DNA of 64,000 bases from CAYWRZ01 sp964460845 (GCA_964460845.1 CAYWRZ010000007.1:62001-126000), one strand, 5' to 3'; numbered from the stretch's first letter, positions 44,665 through 53,712 are shown. Numbers and translations are program-made. The notes: generated from the sequence alone by a model not told the origin.

Positions 44665-45993
44665 ATGGCAAAATTTATACAAAATCTTATAGATGAAATA
44701 ATTGACCAATACGTTTATGCGGACGAAACAAATCGACCGTGGATAATTGGTTTTAGCGGTGGAAAAGACTCAACCGTAATGTTACAGCTTGTTTGGAAAG
44801 CAATTTCACAAATCAAAGAGTTGACAGGAATTGTAAAACGTGATATTTATGTTGTCTGTAATGATACAATGGTTGAAAATCCAGTTATTACTGAATATGT
44901 GTATCGTGTGCTTGACAAAATTGAACAAGCGGCAGTTGAACAGGACATCCCAATAAGAGTAATAAAAACAATTCCTAGACTTGAAGATTCCTTTTGGGTT
45001 AACTTAATTGGACGTGGCTATCCAGCCCCTAATAACGCTTTCAGATGGTGTACAGAAAGACTAAAAATACGACCAACATCAAGGTTTCTGATTGAACAAG
45101 TAAATGAGTTTGGAGAAGCAATTATTTTAATTGGAACACGTTCTGCCGAAAGTGCTCAACGTGCTAAATCAATGAAAAAACACGCAATCAAAGGAAAGCG
45201 TTTGACAAAGCACCCGACACAACCAAATACCTATATGTACGCTCCAATTCGTAGTTTAAGTTTAGAAGAAGTTTGGTACGTAATTAACACAATGGAATCA
45301 CCTTGGGGATCTGACAATTCAGAACTTTTTCAAATTTATTCAGACGCAAGTGCAGATGACTATGAATGTCCAACAGTTGTGACCAACAAAGAACATAAAT
45401 CGTGCGGACAAAGCCGTTTTGGATGTTGGGTTTGTACAGTTGTAAAAGAAGATAAATCAATGTCCGCATTGATTGAAAATGGTTTAACTTGGTTAACACC
45501 TTTGCTGAAATTCCGAAATGAATTAGCTGCTGAACGAAACATAATTGAACACCGAATGCCAGAACGTAGAAATGGAACAGCTGCCATAAACGGAATGGGG
45601 CCATATTATCCTTGGTATAGAGCAAAGGTGTTGGAAAGACTTTTTGAAACTCAAAAAGAAATTCAAAAAGAAAAACCACACGTTGAATTGATAACAAACC
45701 AAGAATTAGTTGCCATTCAAACCATATGGTACAGAGATTTTATTTTTAATCAAAAGGTATCAGACCTTTATCGCAAAGCTTACAAAATCAATTTGGATAT
45801 GAAAGACCAAAACGAAAAACACGAAAAGGAATTAGAGTTGTTGAAAAAATCGTGTGAGGACAACCCCACCGATTTTGACTTAATTCAAGAATTATTAACG
45901 CTTCAAAAAAACAAATCACTTTTGAATAGAAAAAGAGGTTTGAAAGAGGATATTGAAAACCGTATTGAAGAGTACCTAAAGAAAGAAAAATAA
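44665..45993 (+). CDS. dndC: DNA phosphorothioation protein DndC
   Basis: 442 residues. A PAPS-reductase-like PP-loop ATPase (SGGKDST, 31-37) and cysteines at about 129, 235, 247, 254 and 257 (SCGQSRFGCWVC) that fit the iron-sulfur cluster known in DndC. DndC activates the DNA backbone and receives sulfur to replace a non-bridging phosphate oxygen. It heads the dnd operon, one base before dndD. No DndA cysteine desulfurase is present in the window, so a chromosomal IscS/SufS is presumably used, as known in other dnd loci. Confidence 0.9.
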   Translation: MAKFIQNLIDEIIDQYVYADETNRPWIIGFSGGKDSTVMLQLVWKAISQIKELTGIVKRDIYVVCNDTMVENPVITEYVYRVLDKIEQAAVEQDIPIRVIKTIPRLEDSFWVNLIGRGYPAPNNAFRWCTERLKIRPTSRFLIEQVNEFGEAIILIGTRSAESAQRAKSMKKHAIKGKRLTKHPTQPNTYMYAPIRSLSLEEVWYVINTMESPWGSDNSELFQIYSDASADDYECPTVVTNKEHKSCGQSRFGCWVCTVVKEDKSMSALIENGLTWLTPLLKFRNELAAERNIIEHRMPERRNGTAAINGMGPYYPWYRAKVLERLFETQKEIQKEKPHVELITNQELVAIQTIWYRDFIFNQKVSDLYRKAYKINLDMKDQNEKHEKELELLKKSCEDNPTDFDLIQELLTLQKNKSLLNRKRGLKEDIENRIEEYLKKEK

Positions 45994-45994
45994 T

Positions 45995-48112
45995 ATGTAC
46001 ATAAAGGAAATTGAGTTAAACAACTTTAGAATTTACAAAGGGGTTAACAAAATCAATTTATCACCTGAGAAAGACAAAAATGTAATTGTCGTAAGTGGTA
46101 AAAATGGTTTTGGAAAAACTACTTTTTTAATGTCGCTTGTTTGGTGTCTTTATGGTAAGAATATGCAAAATGTTGATGAGCTTTACCAAAAAGAAATCGG
46201 AGATAAAGGAGGATACGGCAAGTATATTGGCAACAGTTTAAATAGATTAGCAAAATCAGAGGGAGAAACAAAATTTTCTGTTTCTGTTACTTTTCGAGAC
46301 GTAAAAATTCCTGAAATTACCTGCAACGAAATTAAAATCACACGAACTTATGACATTGTTACAAGTGCTAGTGATAAAGTTGAAGTTCTTGTTGATGGTT
46401 TTCAAAATGAATTAATTCAGGATTTAACAACTGATGGTAAACAAGATGGTGAAGAAATTTTTATTCGTGATTTTATTCTTCCTATCGAAATTGCTAAGTT
46501 TTTCTTTTTTGATGCTGAAAAAATCGTTTCACTTGCTGAAATTAATTCACCCGAACAAAGACGACTTTTAAGTAAAGCTTATACAGAAGTTTTGGGAATT
46601 AAGAAGTATGAAGACTTAAAAGACCAACTTGAATCTATTCAAGATGAATACAGAAAGAAATCTGCAAAACCACAAGAAAAGTCTGAATTAAGTCAAATTA
46701 TTGCAGACATCGACAAAACTCAAATAGAAATTGAAGAAATTGAAAAATCAATTCAAAAAATCAATGACGAAAAATTAGAAAAGGTTAATGCTTCTAATGA
46801 TATTCAGCGAAAATTGATTCAAGAAGGAAATCAAATGACTCTTGAACAATTAAATAAACTAAAAGAAGAAGAAAGTGGCTTAAACAATAAACTTTCGCTA
46901 CTTCAAGACGACTTAAAGGAACTTTTTGATTTAATCCCTTTTGGTCTAGCTGGTGAGACTTTAATGGAAGTTTCAACTCAATTAACTAACGAGAAAAACT
47001 ACAGAACAAACAAGTTTATTCAAGAAGATGTTGGAGAAAAAACCAACAAAATCCTTGATGACATAGAGCAAGAGAAAAAATCGTTTCCAACAGCAATTCC
47101 TACAGAAATAAGAAATTTTTACGAGAATCAAATTAAAAATTTGGTAAGAAAACACTTTTTTGCAGATGCTCCAGAGCTACCATCAAATTTTGAAGCATTA
47201 CACGATTTTTCAGATGCTGAAACCAACGAGTTAAATGGTTTAGTAAACAACTTAAAGCATACTTTTAAAGAAGCGTTTACACGCTTAAATGATGAATATT
47301 CTCGCTCAAAAAATCAGTTAGATTCCATCCGTAGAAAAATTAGGGATGCAGAAAAAGATGCAGAAGATGAATACATTTCAAATTTGAGAAGCGAAAAAGA
47401 GCGTTTGGATTTACGTGTAATGTCTATCGAAAAAGACATTTACGATTACAAAGAGAAAATTGGAGGCTTAAAGAATGACATCAAAACCTTAAAACAACGT
47501 CAAGAAGAATTAAGAAAGAAAATTGATGATTCTAGAAAGTATAGTGCAAAAGAAGAAAAAGCACAAGAAGTAATTGACCGTTTAAAAGGTTTTATCAAAT
47601 CATTTAAAGAGGAAAAGAAAAAGTCTCTTGAATCTAATATTTTGAATGAGTTGAACATATTGATGCACAAAAAAGGCTTTATCAAAAAAGTGGCGGTTGA
47701 CATCAACCAATCGGGTGATGATGTGGACATTAATTTATTTAATTCACGAAATGAAAAGATTGATAAAGGTTCGCTTTCAATGGGTGAAAGACAAATGTAT
47801 GCTTCTGCCCTTTTAAAAGCATTGGTAGATGAATCAGATATTGAATTCCCAGTTTTCATTGACTCACCAATGCAGAAATTTGACCGTGACCACGCTGAAA
47901 ACGTGATAAAAGAATTTTATCCAAATGTTTCTAAACAAGTGGTGCTTTTCCCTTTGATTCATAAAGAATTGACTGAAAGTGAATTCAACTTATTGAAACC
48001 AAAAATCAGTAAGGCATATTTGATACATAATTTTAGTATGGACGCTTCAAAATTTGTTGAATCTGTTCCAGACCAATTAATTAAAACATACAACGAGCTT
48101 TATGCAGATTAA
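45995..48112 (+). CDS. dndD: DNA sulfur modification protein DndD (SMC/RecF-like ATPase)
   Basis: 705 residues. Walker A GKNGFGKT (35-42) in an N-terminal SMC-like head, long coiled coils (about 195-340 and 420-530), then the C-terminal head with ABC signature LSMGERQMYASAL (about 585-600) and Walker B VFIDSPMQKFD. This is the DndD architecture. DndD hydrolyses ATP and is thought to open or nick-sense DNA for DndC. It overlaps the next gene by 11 bases. Confidence 0.92.
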   Translation: MYIKEIELNNFRIYKGVNKINLSPEKDKNVIVVSGKNGFGKTTFLMSLVWCLYGKNMQNVDELYQKEIGDKGGYGKYIGNSLNRLAKSEGETKFSVSVTFRDVKIPEITCNEIKITRTYDIVTSASDKVEVLVDGFQNELIQDLTTDGKQDGEEIFIRDFILPIEIAKFFFFDAEKIVSLAEINSPEQRRLLSKAYTEVLGIKKYEDLKDQLESIQDEYRKKSAKPQEKSELSQIIADIDKTQIEIEEIEKSIQKINDEKLEKVNASNDIQRKLIQEGNQMTLEQLNKLKEEESGLNNKLSLLQDDLKELFDLIPFGLAGETLMEVSTQLTNEKNYRTNKFIQEDVGEKTNKILDDIEQEKKSFPTAIPTEIRNFYENQIKNLVRKHFFADAPELPSNFEALHDFSDAETNELNGLVNNLKHTFKEAFTRLNDEYSRSKNQLDSIRRKIRDAEKDAEDEYISNLRSEKERLDLRVMSIEKDIYDYKEKIGGLKNDIKTLKQRQEELRKKIDDSRKYSAKEEKAQEVIDRLKGFIKSFKEEKKKSLESNILNELNILMHKKGFIKKVAVDINQSGDDVDINLFNSRNEKIDKGSLSMGERQMYASALLKALVDESDIEFPVFIDSPMQKFDRDHAENVIKEFYPNVSKQVVLFPLIHKELTESEFNLLKPKISKAYLIHNFSMDASKFVESVPDQLIKTYNELYAD

Positions 48113-49676
48113 TATAAGAACTTCAGAAGCCAATCAAGAAATTGTTAGAAAACTCACTAACAAACTACCTGTTGGCACTAAAGAAAACGTAATTGCAAGA
48201 ATTGCTTTGGGTTACTCTTTGCAAAATGGCAGAAAATTTAGTAATTCAGAATTTAATTTGTACGATTCTAAAGGTAAAGAGTACAAAGAACATATTCTTT
48301 TTGATGCAAAATATAGAGATTTCTTTGTTGCTTTAATTTCTCAGCATTATGGCATATACAAAACGCACGAAAACATCCCGAAATATGTAAAACTTCATAT
48401 CGACCACGGTTTGGAGTTAATGGACAACTTGTTTAATAACAATAACAACTATACGTTTTTCGATTTCTTGATTGAGCATTTAGACAAAGGGATTTCAATG
48501 CTTGACACAGTTACTGTCAGTTTAGATGCTGTAAAAAACAATAGCCAAAATATTGAGAAAACTTTCTTTAAAGAACCAATAAAAATAAATGTCGGTAAAA
48601 ACACTACGACAAATGAAGACATTTTACTTGGCTTCAACGATACCAATGTTTACAACAATTGCCATATTGCAGTTGCCGGAAGTTCAGGAACAGGAAAAAC
48701 GCAATTTGCTTTAGAGTTATTAAATCAAATAAGTAGTGAATCCAATCATCACGTAAGTTTTATTTATCTTGATTTTAAAGGTTTGAAAGATGATGATTTA
48801 AAGTACTTCCAACCTTTCTTTGATAAAACTAAAGCATCATTTATTGATGCTCCAAATACGCCATTTCCTGTAAATCCTCTATCGTTTATTGATAGCATTA
48901 ATGAAGTAAACAAGCAAATGGGAGTTGACAAATTTGTGGACATCATTTGTAAATACTCAAATATTGGTATCAAACAAAGAGGAACATTACGTGATGCAAC
49001 TTTGGAAGCCTTTTTGAGTAAAAAGCCAGGAGAATATCCAAGTTTTCCTGAAATCAATGAAAAACTATTAGAAATTGTTGGAGACAAACGAGATACATTA
49101 ACTGAAATTATTGACGAATTAAGTCGTTACAATATTTTTAAAGACCCAAAAAAGGGAGCAACCTTTTTAAACCAAAACATCTATCTGTCTTTATCAGGTG
49201 ATTTATCAAATTCAGTACGGTTCACATCCTTGTTTTTGATTATCAATTACATCTACAACACGTTTATGAATATGGATAGCACACCAACCGAAAACGGTTA
49301 CAGAGGTATGCGATACGTATTGTTGATTGATGAAGCACACGTAATTTTCAAAGAAAAAAAATATCAAGATATTCTCGAAAAAATCCTACGTGAAATCCGT
49401 TCAAAAGGCGTTTCTGTAATAATGCTTTCACAAGGTATTGACGAGTTTAACCAATCCAATTTTGACTTTTCTAGTATGTGTGAAATGTCATTCTTGTTAG
49501 ATATTAAAGATAAAACAAACACAAAAGCCATTAATAAATTCTTAGGACTTAGCGACAAAGACGGAATCAAAGCAGCAAGAAGCCTTGAAAAAATCCAAAA
49601 AGGTCAAGCCATTTCCAACATCAAAGAATTTACAAAAGGCGAGTTGTTTGAATTGAAACAATTTTATGCGAGTTAA
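48102..49676 (+). CDS. DndE fused to a HerA/FtsK-like ATPase
   Basis: 524 residues. Residues 1-110 fit DndE (DUF1832): a helical start like IRTSEANQEIVRKL, then LPVGTKENVIARIALGYSL and FDAKYRDFFVALISQHYG. DndE alone is usually a protein of about 110 residues. The rest is a HerA-type ATPase with Walker A GSSGTGKT (193-200), Walker B VLLIDEAH (406-413), and a sensor-like VIMLSQG. The fusion would put a DNA-pumping motor onto DndE. DptH/DndH also carries a HerA ATPase but is much larger and lacks DndE. Confidence 0.82.
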   Translation: MQINIRTSEANQEIVRKLTNKLPVGTKENVIARIALGYSLQNGRKFSNSEFNLYDSKGKEYKEHILFDAKYRDFFVALISQHYGIYKTHENIPKYVKLHIDHGLELMDNLFNNNNNYTFFDFLIEHLDKGISMLDTVTVSLDAVKNNSQNIEKTFFKEPIKINVGKNTTTNEDILLGFNDTNVYNNCHIAVAGSSGTGKTQFALELLNQISSESNHHVSFIYLDFKGLKDDDLKYFQPFFDKTKASFIDAPNTPFPVNPLSFIDSINEVNKQMGVDKFVDIICKYSNIGIKQRGTLRDATLEAFLSKKPGEYPSFPEINEKLLEIVGDKRDTLTEIIDELSRYNIFKDPKKGATFLNQNIYLSLSGDLSNSVRFTSLFLIINYIYNTFMNMDSTPTENGYRGMRYVLLIDEAHVIFKEKKYQDILEKILREIRSKGVSVIMLSQGIDEFNQSNFDFSSMCEMSFLLDIKDKTNTKAINKFLGLSDKDGIKAARSLEKIQKGQAISNIKEFTKGELFELKQFYAS

Positions 49677-49687
49677 TATATTGTAGT

Positions 49688-50242
49688 ATGGTGAAAAATG
49701 AATTTAATCTTGTCAAAGAGTTTTTGGGAGAGAGATTTAAGGCTCCCTTAAGTTCTGTATCTTTTATTCTTTATTTTATATTCGTTACACTTTTAGTTGG
49801 TTTAACGGGTTCGTTCTTGTCAAGTTTTGATACGATTAATTTTAATGGAACTATAAATTTTAAAACCGTTGCAATGTCTTTAGTCGGTTATGGTGTTGTC
49901 CTGCTAAGTTCATCTTCAATTGAGTTAATTTTTATAAGATTAAATCCAGATGAAAAGGAAAAGTTTAGACCAGTAAAAAAAGCTATATCTATGATTGGTG
50001 TGGCTCTAATAATTTTGAGTTTGTTTTTATCTCTGCTCGTATATACCTTTCCAAATGATATTGTCAAATTTTCAATTTCGTTAATCCTTTGCATAATTGC
50101 ACTTTATTTTTGGTGGGTCACTAACTCAAAGTCATTGATAGTTTTAAATGACATACCACTAGCACCCACTACGAGTGAAACAACGGGTGGTGATGAAAAC
50201 GTGGAATTAGCAGGTGTTATACCAACAGAATATAAATCGTAA
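49688..50242 (+). CDS. Small four-helix membrane protein of the dnd operon
   Basis: 184 residues with about four membrane helices (about 24-45, 58-78, 99-120, 128-146) and a soluble acidic C-terminal tail rich in T, S and G. No family recognised. Starts 11 bases after the DndE-ATPase stop, and its stop codon overlaps the next ATG (TAATG), so it belongs to the operon. Membrane proteins in this position could act as an abortive effector or a membrane tether. Neither is shown by motif. Confidence 0.7.
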   Translation: MVKNEFNLVKEFLGERFKAPLSSVSFILYFIFVTLLVGLTGSFLSSFDTINFNGTINFKTVAMSLVGYGVVLLSSSSIELIFIRLNPDEKEKFRPVKKAISMIGVALIILSLFLSLLVYTFPNDIVKFSISLILCIIALYFWWVTNSKSLIVLNDIPLAPTTSETTGGDENVELAGVIPTEYKS

Positions 50243-51486
50243 TGAGCTATCCGAAAAAATATAATGCATTAAAGGTAAGTCAACCATTTGGTGAGTTTTT
50301 TGTGATTTCAATAAAAGCAATTGATTTACTTGAAGTTACATTTAGTGATGTACTTAGGTACAATGAAGATGGCTCTTTGAGTGGTAGCCAAAGATTACTT
50401 GATGAGAAAAAAAGATTAAAAGAGATTTCTGACTATATTGATTCGCAGGATTTAGCTTTTCCAAACTCAATTATTATTGCTGCAAATTATAATGAAGAAG
50501 GGTTTATAGTTAATGATGATGAAGATAAAGACATAAGATGGTCATTTGATGAAAAAAGTAAAGGAATTTATGAAATAACCATTCCTAGTTCTGCTAAGAT
50601 TGCTGCAATAATTGACGGTCAACATAGGTTAAAAGGTTTTAAGGATGCTACATTAAAGCGTCAAATGGAAACTGATTTAATTGTTGCTGTATATTTTGAT
50701 CTTCCTTCTCCATATCAAGCTTATATTTTTGCTTCAATAAATTATAATCAGAAACCTGTTAGTAAAAGTTTAGCACTAGAGCAATTTGGGTATTTAACAA
50801 CATTATCACCTCAAAACACTTGGTCTCCAGAGTTACTAAGTGTTTTTTTAGTTAGAAAATTAAATACAGACAAGGAGTCAAGTTTTTTTAACCATATCAA
50901 AGTAGCTCCTCAAAATGATGAGTATCTATTAGAAATTAATCCTAAGGAACAAGAATGGTTAGTATCTACAGCTACTGTTGTTGAGGGAATATTAAGATTA
51001 ATATCTATTAATCCTAAAAGAGATAGTAATGCTTTAAACAAACTAAAAGAAAGTGAAAGGTTGAGAAGCTTATTACCTAAGGACAATAGTGTTTTAAGAA
51101 AATTCTACCTAGATAACAATGATGTTTTCATATACAAAGTAATAGTTAATTATTTTAATGCTGTAAATGAGGTACTTTTTGTTTCCTCAAAAGATAGTTC
51201 TTTCATAAAAAAAACAGTCGGTATTCAAGCCCTTTTCAATGTTTTGAGAATTATATTAACAGAAAAACTTGAGATAGATAAGAATATCAGTTTTGATTAC
51301 TTTAAAAGTTTCTTGGAAAAAATTAAAGACATCGATTTTTCTGATAACTTTTTTACTGCTTCGGGTATTGGAAAATCTAGAATTCAGAATGTTATTTTAA
51401 TAAAATTGGGATATAAAAAAATAGACGATATTAGAAAAGAAGAAGAAAAAGAAGACTATGAAAGGTTGACAAAATTCAGACCCTAG
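50242..51486 (+). CDS. DndB-like DGQHR-domain protein
   Basis: 414 residues with IIDGQHRLKGF (DGQHR at 125-129) and the following FASINYNQKPVSKSLAL, the two signatures of the DGQHR/DndB family. In other systems DndB represses the dnd operon and tunes modification. DpdB and other DGQHR proteins act in related nucleobase modification systems. Here it follows dndE rather than preceding dndC as usual. Soluble. Whether it regulates or acts on DNA is not decided. Confidence 0.82.
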   Translation: MSYPKKYNALKVSQPFGEFFVISIKAIDLLEVTFSDVLRYNEDGSLSGSQRLLDEKKRLKEISDYIDSQDLAFPNSIIIAANYNEEGFIVNDDEDKDIRWSFDEKSKGIYEITIPSSAKIAAIIDGQHRLKGFKDATLKRQMETDLIVAVYFDLPSPYQAYIFASINYNQKPVSKSLALEQFGYLTTLSPQNTWSPELLSVFLVRKLNTDKESSFFNHIKVAPQNDEYLLEINPKEQEWLVSTATVVEGILRLISINPKRDSNALNKLKESERLRSLLPKDNSVLRKFYLDNNDVFIYKVIVNYFNAVNEVLFVSSKDSSFIKKTVGIQALFNVLRIILTEKLEIDKNISFDYFKSFLEKIKDIDFSDNFFTASGIGKSRIQNVILIKLGYKKIDDIRKEEEKEDYERLTKFRP

Positions 51487-51536
51487 GGCTATTGAACACT
51501 GCCAAGGGATAGTTTTCAAAATAAAAATCAATAATA

Positions 51537-52811
51537 ATGAACGAAATCATTTGCCCTCATTGTAAAAAAGCATTTAAAGTAGATGAAGCAGGATATGCCG
51601 ATATTTTGAAACAAGTTCGTGACCACCAATTTGAAGAAGAGCTTAACAATCGTCTTGCTATTGCCGAAAGAGAAAAACAGAACGCTGTAACACTCGCAGA
51701 AGAAAAAACGAAAAATGCATTGCAAGAAAAATTGGCAGAAAAAGATAGGCAATTATCAGAGTTAAAAGCCCAAAAAGACTTGGAGCTTTCCAAGAAAATT
51801 GCTGAAAAGGAATCCGAGTTATTGCAAGTCAAATCCAAGCTTGAAAATGCTGAAACGGAGAAGAAATTAGCATTAAAAGAAGCTATTCAGGAAATTGAAA
51901 AAGAACGTGAGCAACTAAAAAACGACTTAAAAACGAAAGAACTCGAAAAACAAAATATAGAAAACTCACTCAAACAACAATTCACTACCGAGTTGCAAAA
52001 TAAGGATGCCATCATAAAATATAAGGATGATGAAATTGCTCGTGTAAAGGATATGAAACAAAAACTTTCCACTAAAATGCTCGGGGAAACACTTGAACAA
52101 CATTGTGAAATCGAGTTCAACAAACTTCGTCCGACAGCATTTCAAAATGCCTATTTTGAAAAGGATAATGATGCTAGTGGCGGTACAAAAGGAGACTACA
52201 TTTACAGAGAAACAGACGGTCAAGGAAATGAAATTATTTCAATTATGTTTGAAATGAAAAACGAGAATGACGGCACAGCAACCAAAAAGAAAAATGAAGA
52301 TTTTTTCACCAAACTCGATAAAGACAGAAAAGACAAAAATTGTGAATATGCTGTTCTAGTGTCATTATTAGAATCTGAAAATGAGTTTTACAACAATGGC
52401 ATTGTGGATGTATCATACAAGTATGATAAAATGTACGTAATACGTCCTCAGTTTTTCATTCCCATAATCACACTCCTGAGAAATGCAGCAATGAACTCAT
52501 TAAAGTACAAGCAAGAACTTAATCTGGTTAGAAATCAAAATATTGACATTACCAATTTTGAGGAAAAAATAGAAATATTTAAAAAAGGATTTGCTTATAA
52601 CTATGACTTAGCGAGCAGAAAATTTAAAACTGCCATAGAAGAAATAGACAAGACAATTATTCATTTGCAAAAAACAAAAGACGCATTATTATCCTCTGAC
52701 AACAATCTTCGACTTGCAAACCAAAAAGCAGAAGATTTAACTATTAAGAAATTAACACACGGCAACCCGACAATGAAAGCCAAATTTGATGAATTAAACA
52801 AAGAAGAATAA
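51537..52811 (+). CDS. DUF2130 protein, candidate PD-(D/E)XK nuclease
   Basis: 424 residues. An N-terminal CPHC knuckle (C6, C9) and a long charged coiled coil (about 25-180) lead to the DUF2130 domain (about 185-345). It contains GTKGDYIY (D220) and FEMKNE (E239, K241), which fits the D...ExK core of PD-(D/E)XK nucleases, with an upstream Glu in EQHCEIEFNKL. The match is seen in the sequence. Nuclease activity is inference. Last gene of the dnd operon, 50 bases after the DGQHR gene, just where a restriction component would sit. Confidence 0.75.
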   Translation: MNEIICPHCKKAFKVDEAGYADILKQVRDHQFEEELNNRLAIAEREKQNAVTLAEEKTKNALQEKLAEKDRQLSELKAQKDLELSKKIAEKESELLQVKSKLENAETEKKLALKEAIQEIEKEREQLKNDLKTKELEKQNIENSLKQQFTTELQNKDAIIKYKDDEIARVKDMKQKLSTKMLGETLEQHCEIEFNKLRPTAFQNAYFEKDNDASGGTKGDYIYRETDGQGNEIISIMFEMKNENDGTATKKKNEDFFTKLDKDRKDKNCEYAVLVSLLESENEFYNNGIVDVSYKYDKMYVIRPQFFIPIITLLRNAAMNSLKYKQELNLVRNQNIDITNFEEKIEIFKKGFAYNYDLASRKFKTAIEEIDKTIIHLQKTKDALLSSDNNLRLANQKAEDLTIKKLTHGNPTMKAKFDELNKEE

Positions 52812-52816
52812 AGCCC

Positions 52817-52902
52817 AACGCTAAAGCCATACACATTGCCAAGCCACACCAGCCAACGCAATACCAAAGCTTGTCAATAAGTATGTCTTTTTCCAACGCT
52901 CG
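52817..52902 (+). repeat. CCAACGC-flanked hairpin B4
   Basis: Arms CATACACATTGCCAA (about 52828) and TTGTCAATAAGTATG (about 52873) pair with a few mismatches, with CCAACGC on both outer sides and a further copy inside. It is weaker than B2 and B3 but has the same plan, and lies directly after the DUF2130 stop, ahead of attC-like element A2. Confidence 0.55.
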
Positions 52903-52954
52903 GACAAAAAATATTGCAGCAAAAATGAGACGACTTAACACGACAGAAAACAGA

Positions 52955-53102
52955 AGGCCAGTTGCTAACATCACCTATACGCAAGCAGGGGTTTCGTGCT
53001 TCGTAGGGCAGGAAAGTGGTATATTTGAAATTCAGTTCTTCGTAGGAAGTTCAGTGATAAAATGCCCTGCCTGCGTATAGCTGAAAAACGTTACCAGCTA
53101 TG
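52955..53102 (+). repeat. attC-like element A2
   Basis: Left end AGGCCAGTTGCTAAC (52955-52969) is the reverse complement of the dnd cassette start GTTAGCAACAAGCCT (44451-44465) at 13 of 15 positions. Inner arms TATACGCAAGCAGGG (52976) and CCCTGCCTGCGTATA (53065) pair. Right core GTTACC at 53090. Confidence 0.75.
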
Positions 53103-53567
53103 TTAGACGACAGACAAATAAACAATGAAGTTAACGTGAAATCAGTATTAATTCATTTCGGAATTGCACTAGCATTTGCTGTTATGATTGCTGCTTTGAC
53201 TGTCTTGACAACAGTTTTGCCAATAGACATTGGCTGGCATTTTTTGACAGTTTTTTATGTTTTAATTGTATTAGGACTAATTGGATTTTACTTCTTGACG
53301 ACCTACACTAATATTTGGTTGACAATTTTGAGCTTCATTTTGAACTTTATTTTTTGGGTTGCCGAACAAGTAAATCTTGAAAGTCTCTTCCGCGACACAT
53401 TTTTGTATCAAGACAGATATTTCAGATATTATGCAGTAGTTATTTTGGGAGGACTTTTATGGGCAATCAATAAAATAGTCATTGACAGGCTATTCATTGT
53501 ATTTAAGGTGAATTTATCATTGACAAACAGAGCTGAAAAACTTTGGTCACGGAAACAATCAACATAG
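53100..53567 (+). CDS. Cassette-encoded membrane protein
   Basis: 155 residues with about four hydrophobic helices (17-38, 43-66, 70-92, 112-130) resembling the 2TM/DUF2061-like small membrane proteins common in Bacteroidota, but not assignable to one. The start ATG begins only 9 bases after the cassette crossover, so the ribosome-binding region is supplied by the upstream attC-like element. Sole gene of its unit. No promoter of its own was seen. Confidence 0.65.
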   Translation: MLDDRQINNEVNVKSVLIHFGIALAFAVMIAALTVLTTVLPIDIGWHFLTVFYVLIVLGLIGFYFLTTYTNIWLTILSFILNFIFWVAEQVNLESLFRDTFLYQDRYFRYYAVVILGGLLWAINKIVIDRLFIVFKVNLSLTNRAEKLWSRKQST

Positions 53568-53573
53568 AAAAAA

Positions 53574-53712
53574 CACAGCTGCTAACACGGGTTTTGCATC
53601 AGGCGGGCGGACGTGCTTCGTATGAGCATTTGTACTAAATTTGAACTTTCGTCTTCGTATTAAAGGTAGTGCTAAAAAGCTCCGCCTGCGCCAAGCCCCG
53701 AAACGTTACCTG
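53574..53712 (+). repeat. attC-like element A3
   Basis: Left end CACAGCTGCTAAC pairs with the unit start GTTACCAGCTATG (53090-53102) at 11 of 13 positions. Inner arms AGGCGGGCGGA (53601) and TCCGCCTG (53681). Right part has GCCAAGCCCCGAAACGTTACC with the core at 53705. Confidence 0.72.

Noticed and set aside
44665..45993. SspABCD-type single-strand phosphorothioation
   Set aside because: The operon has an SMC-like DndD and DndE domain typical of the Dnd type. No SspB or SspE-like gene is present.
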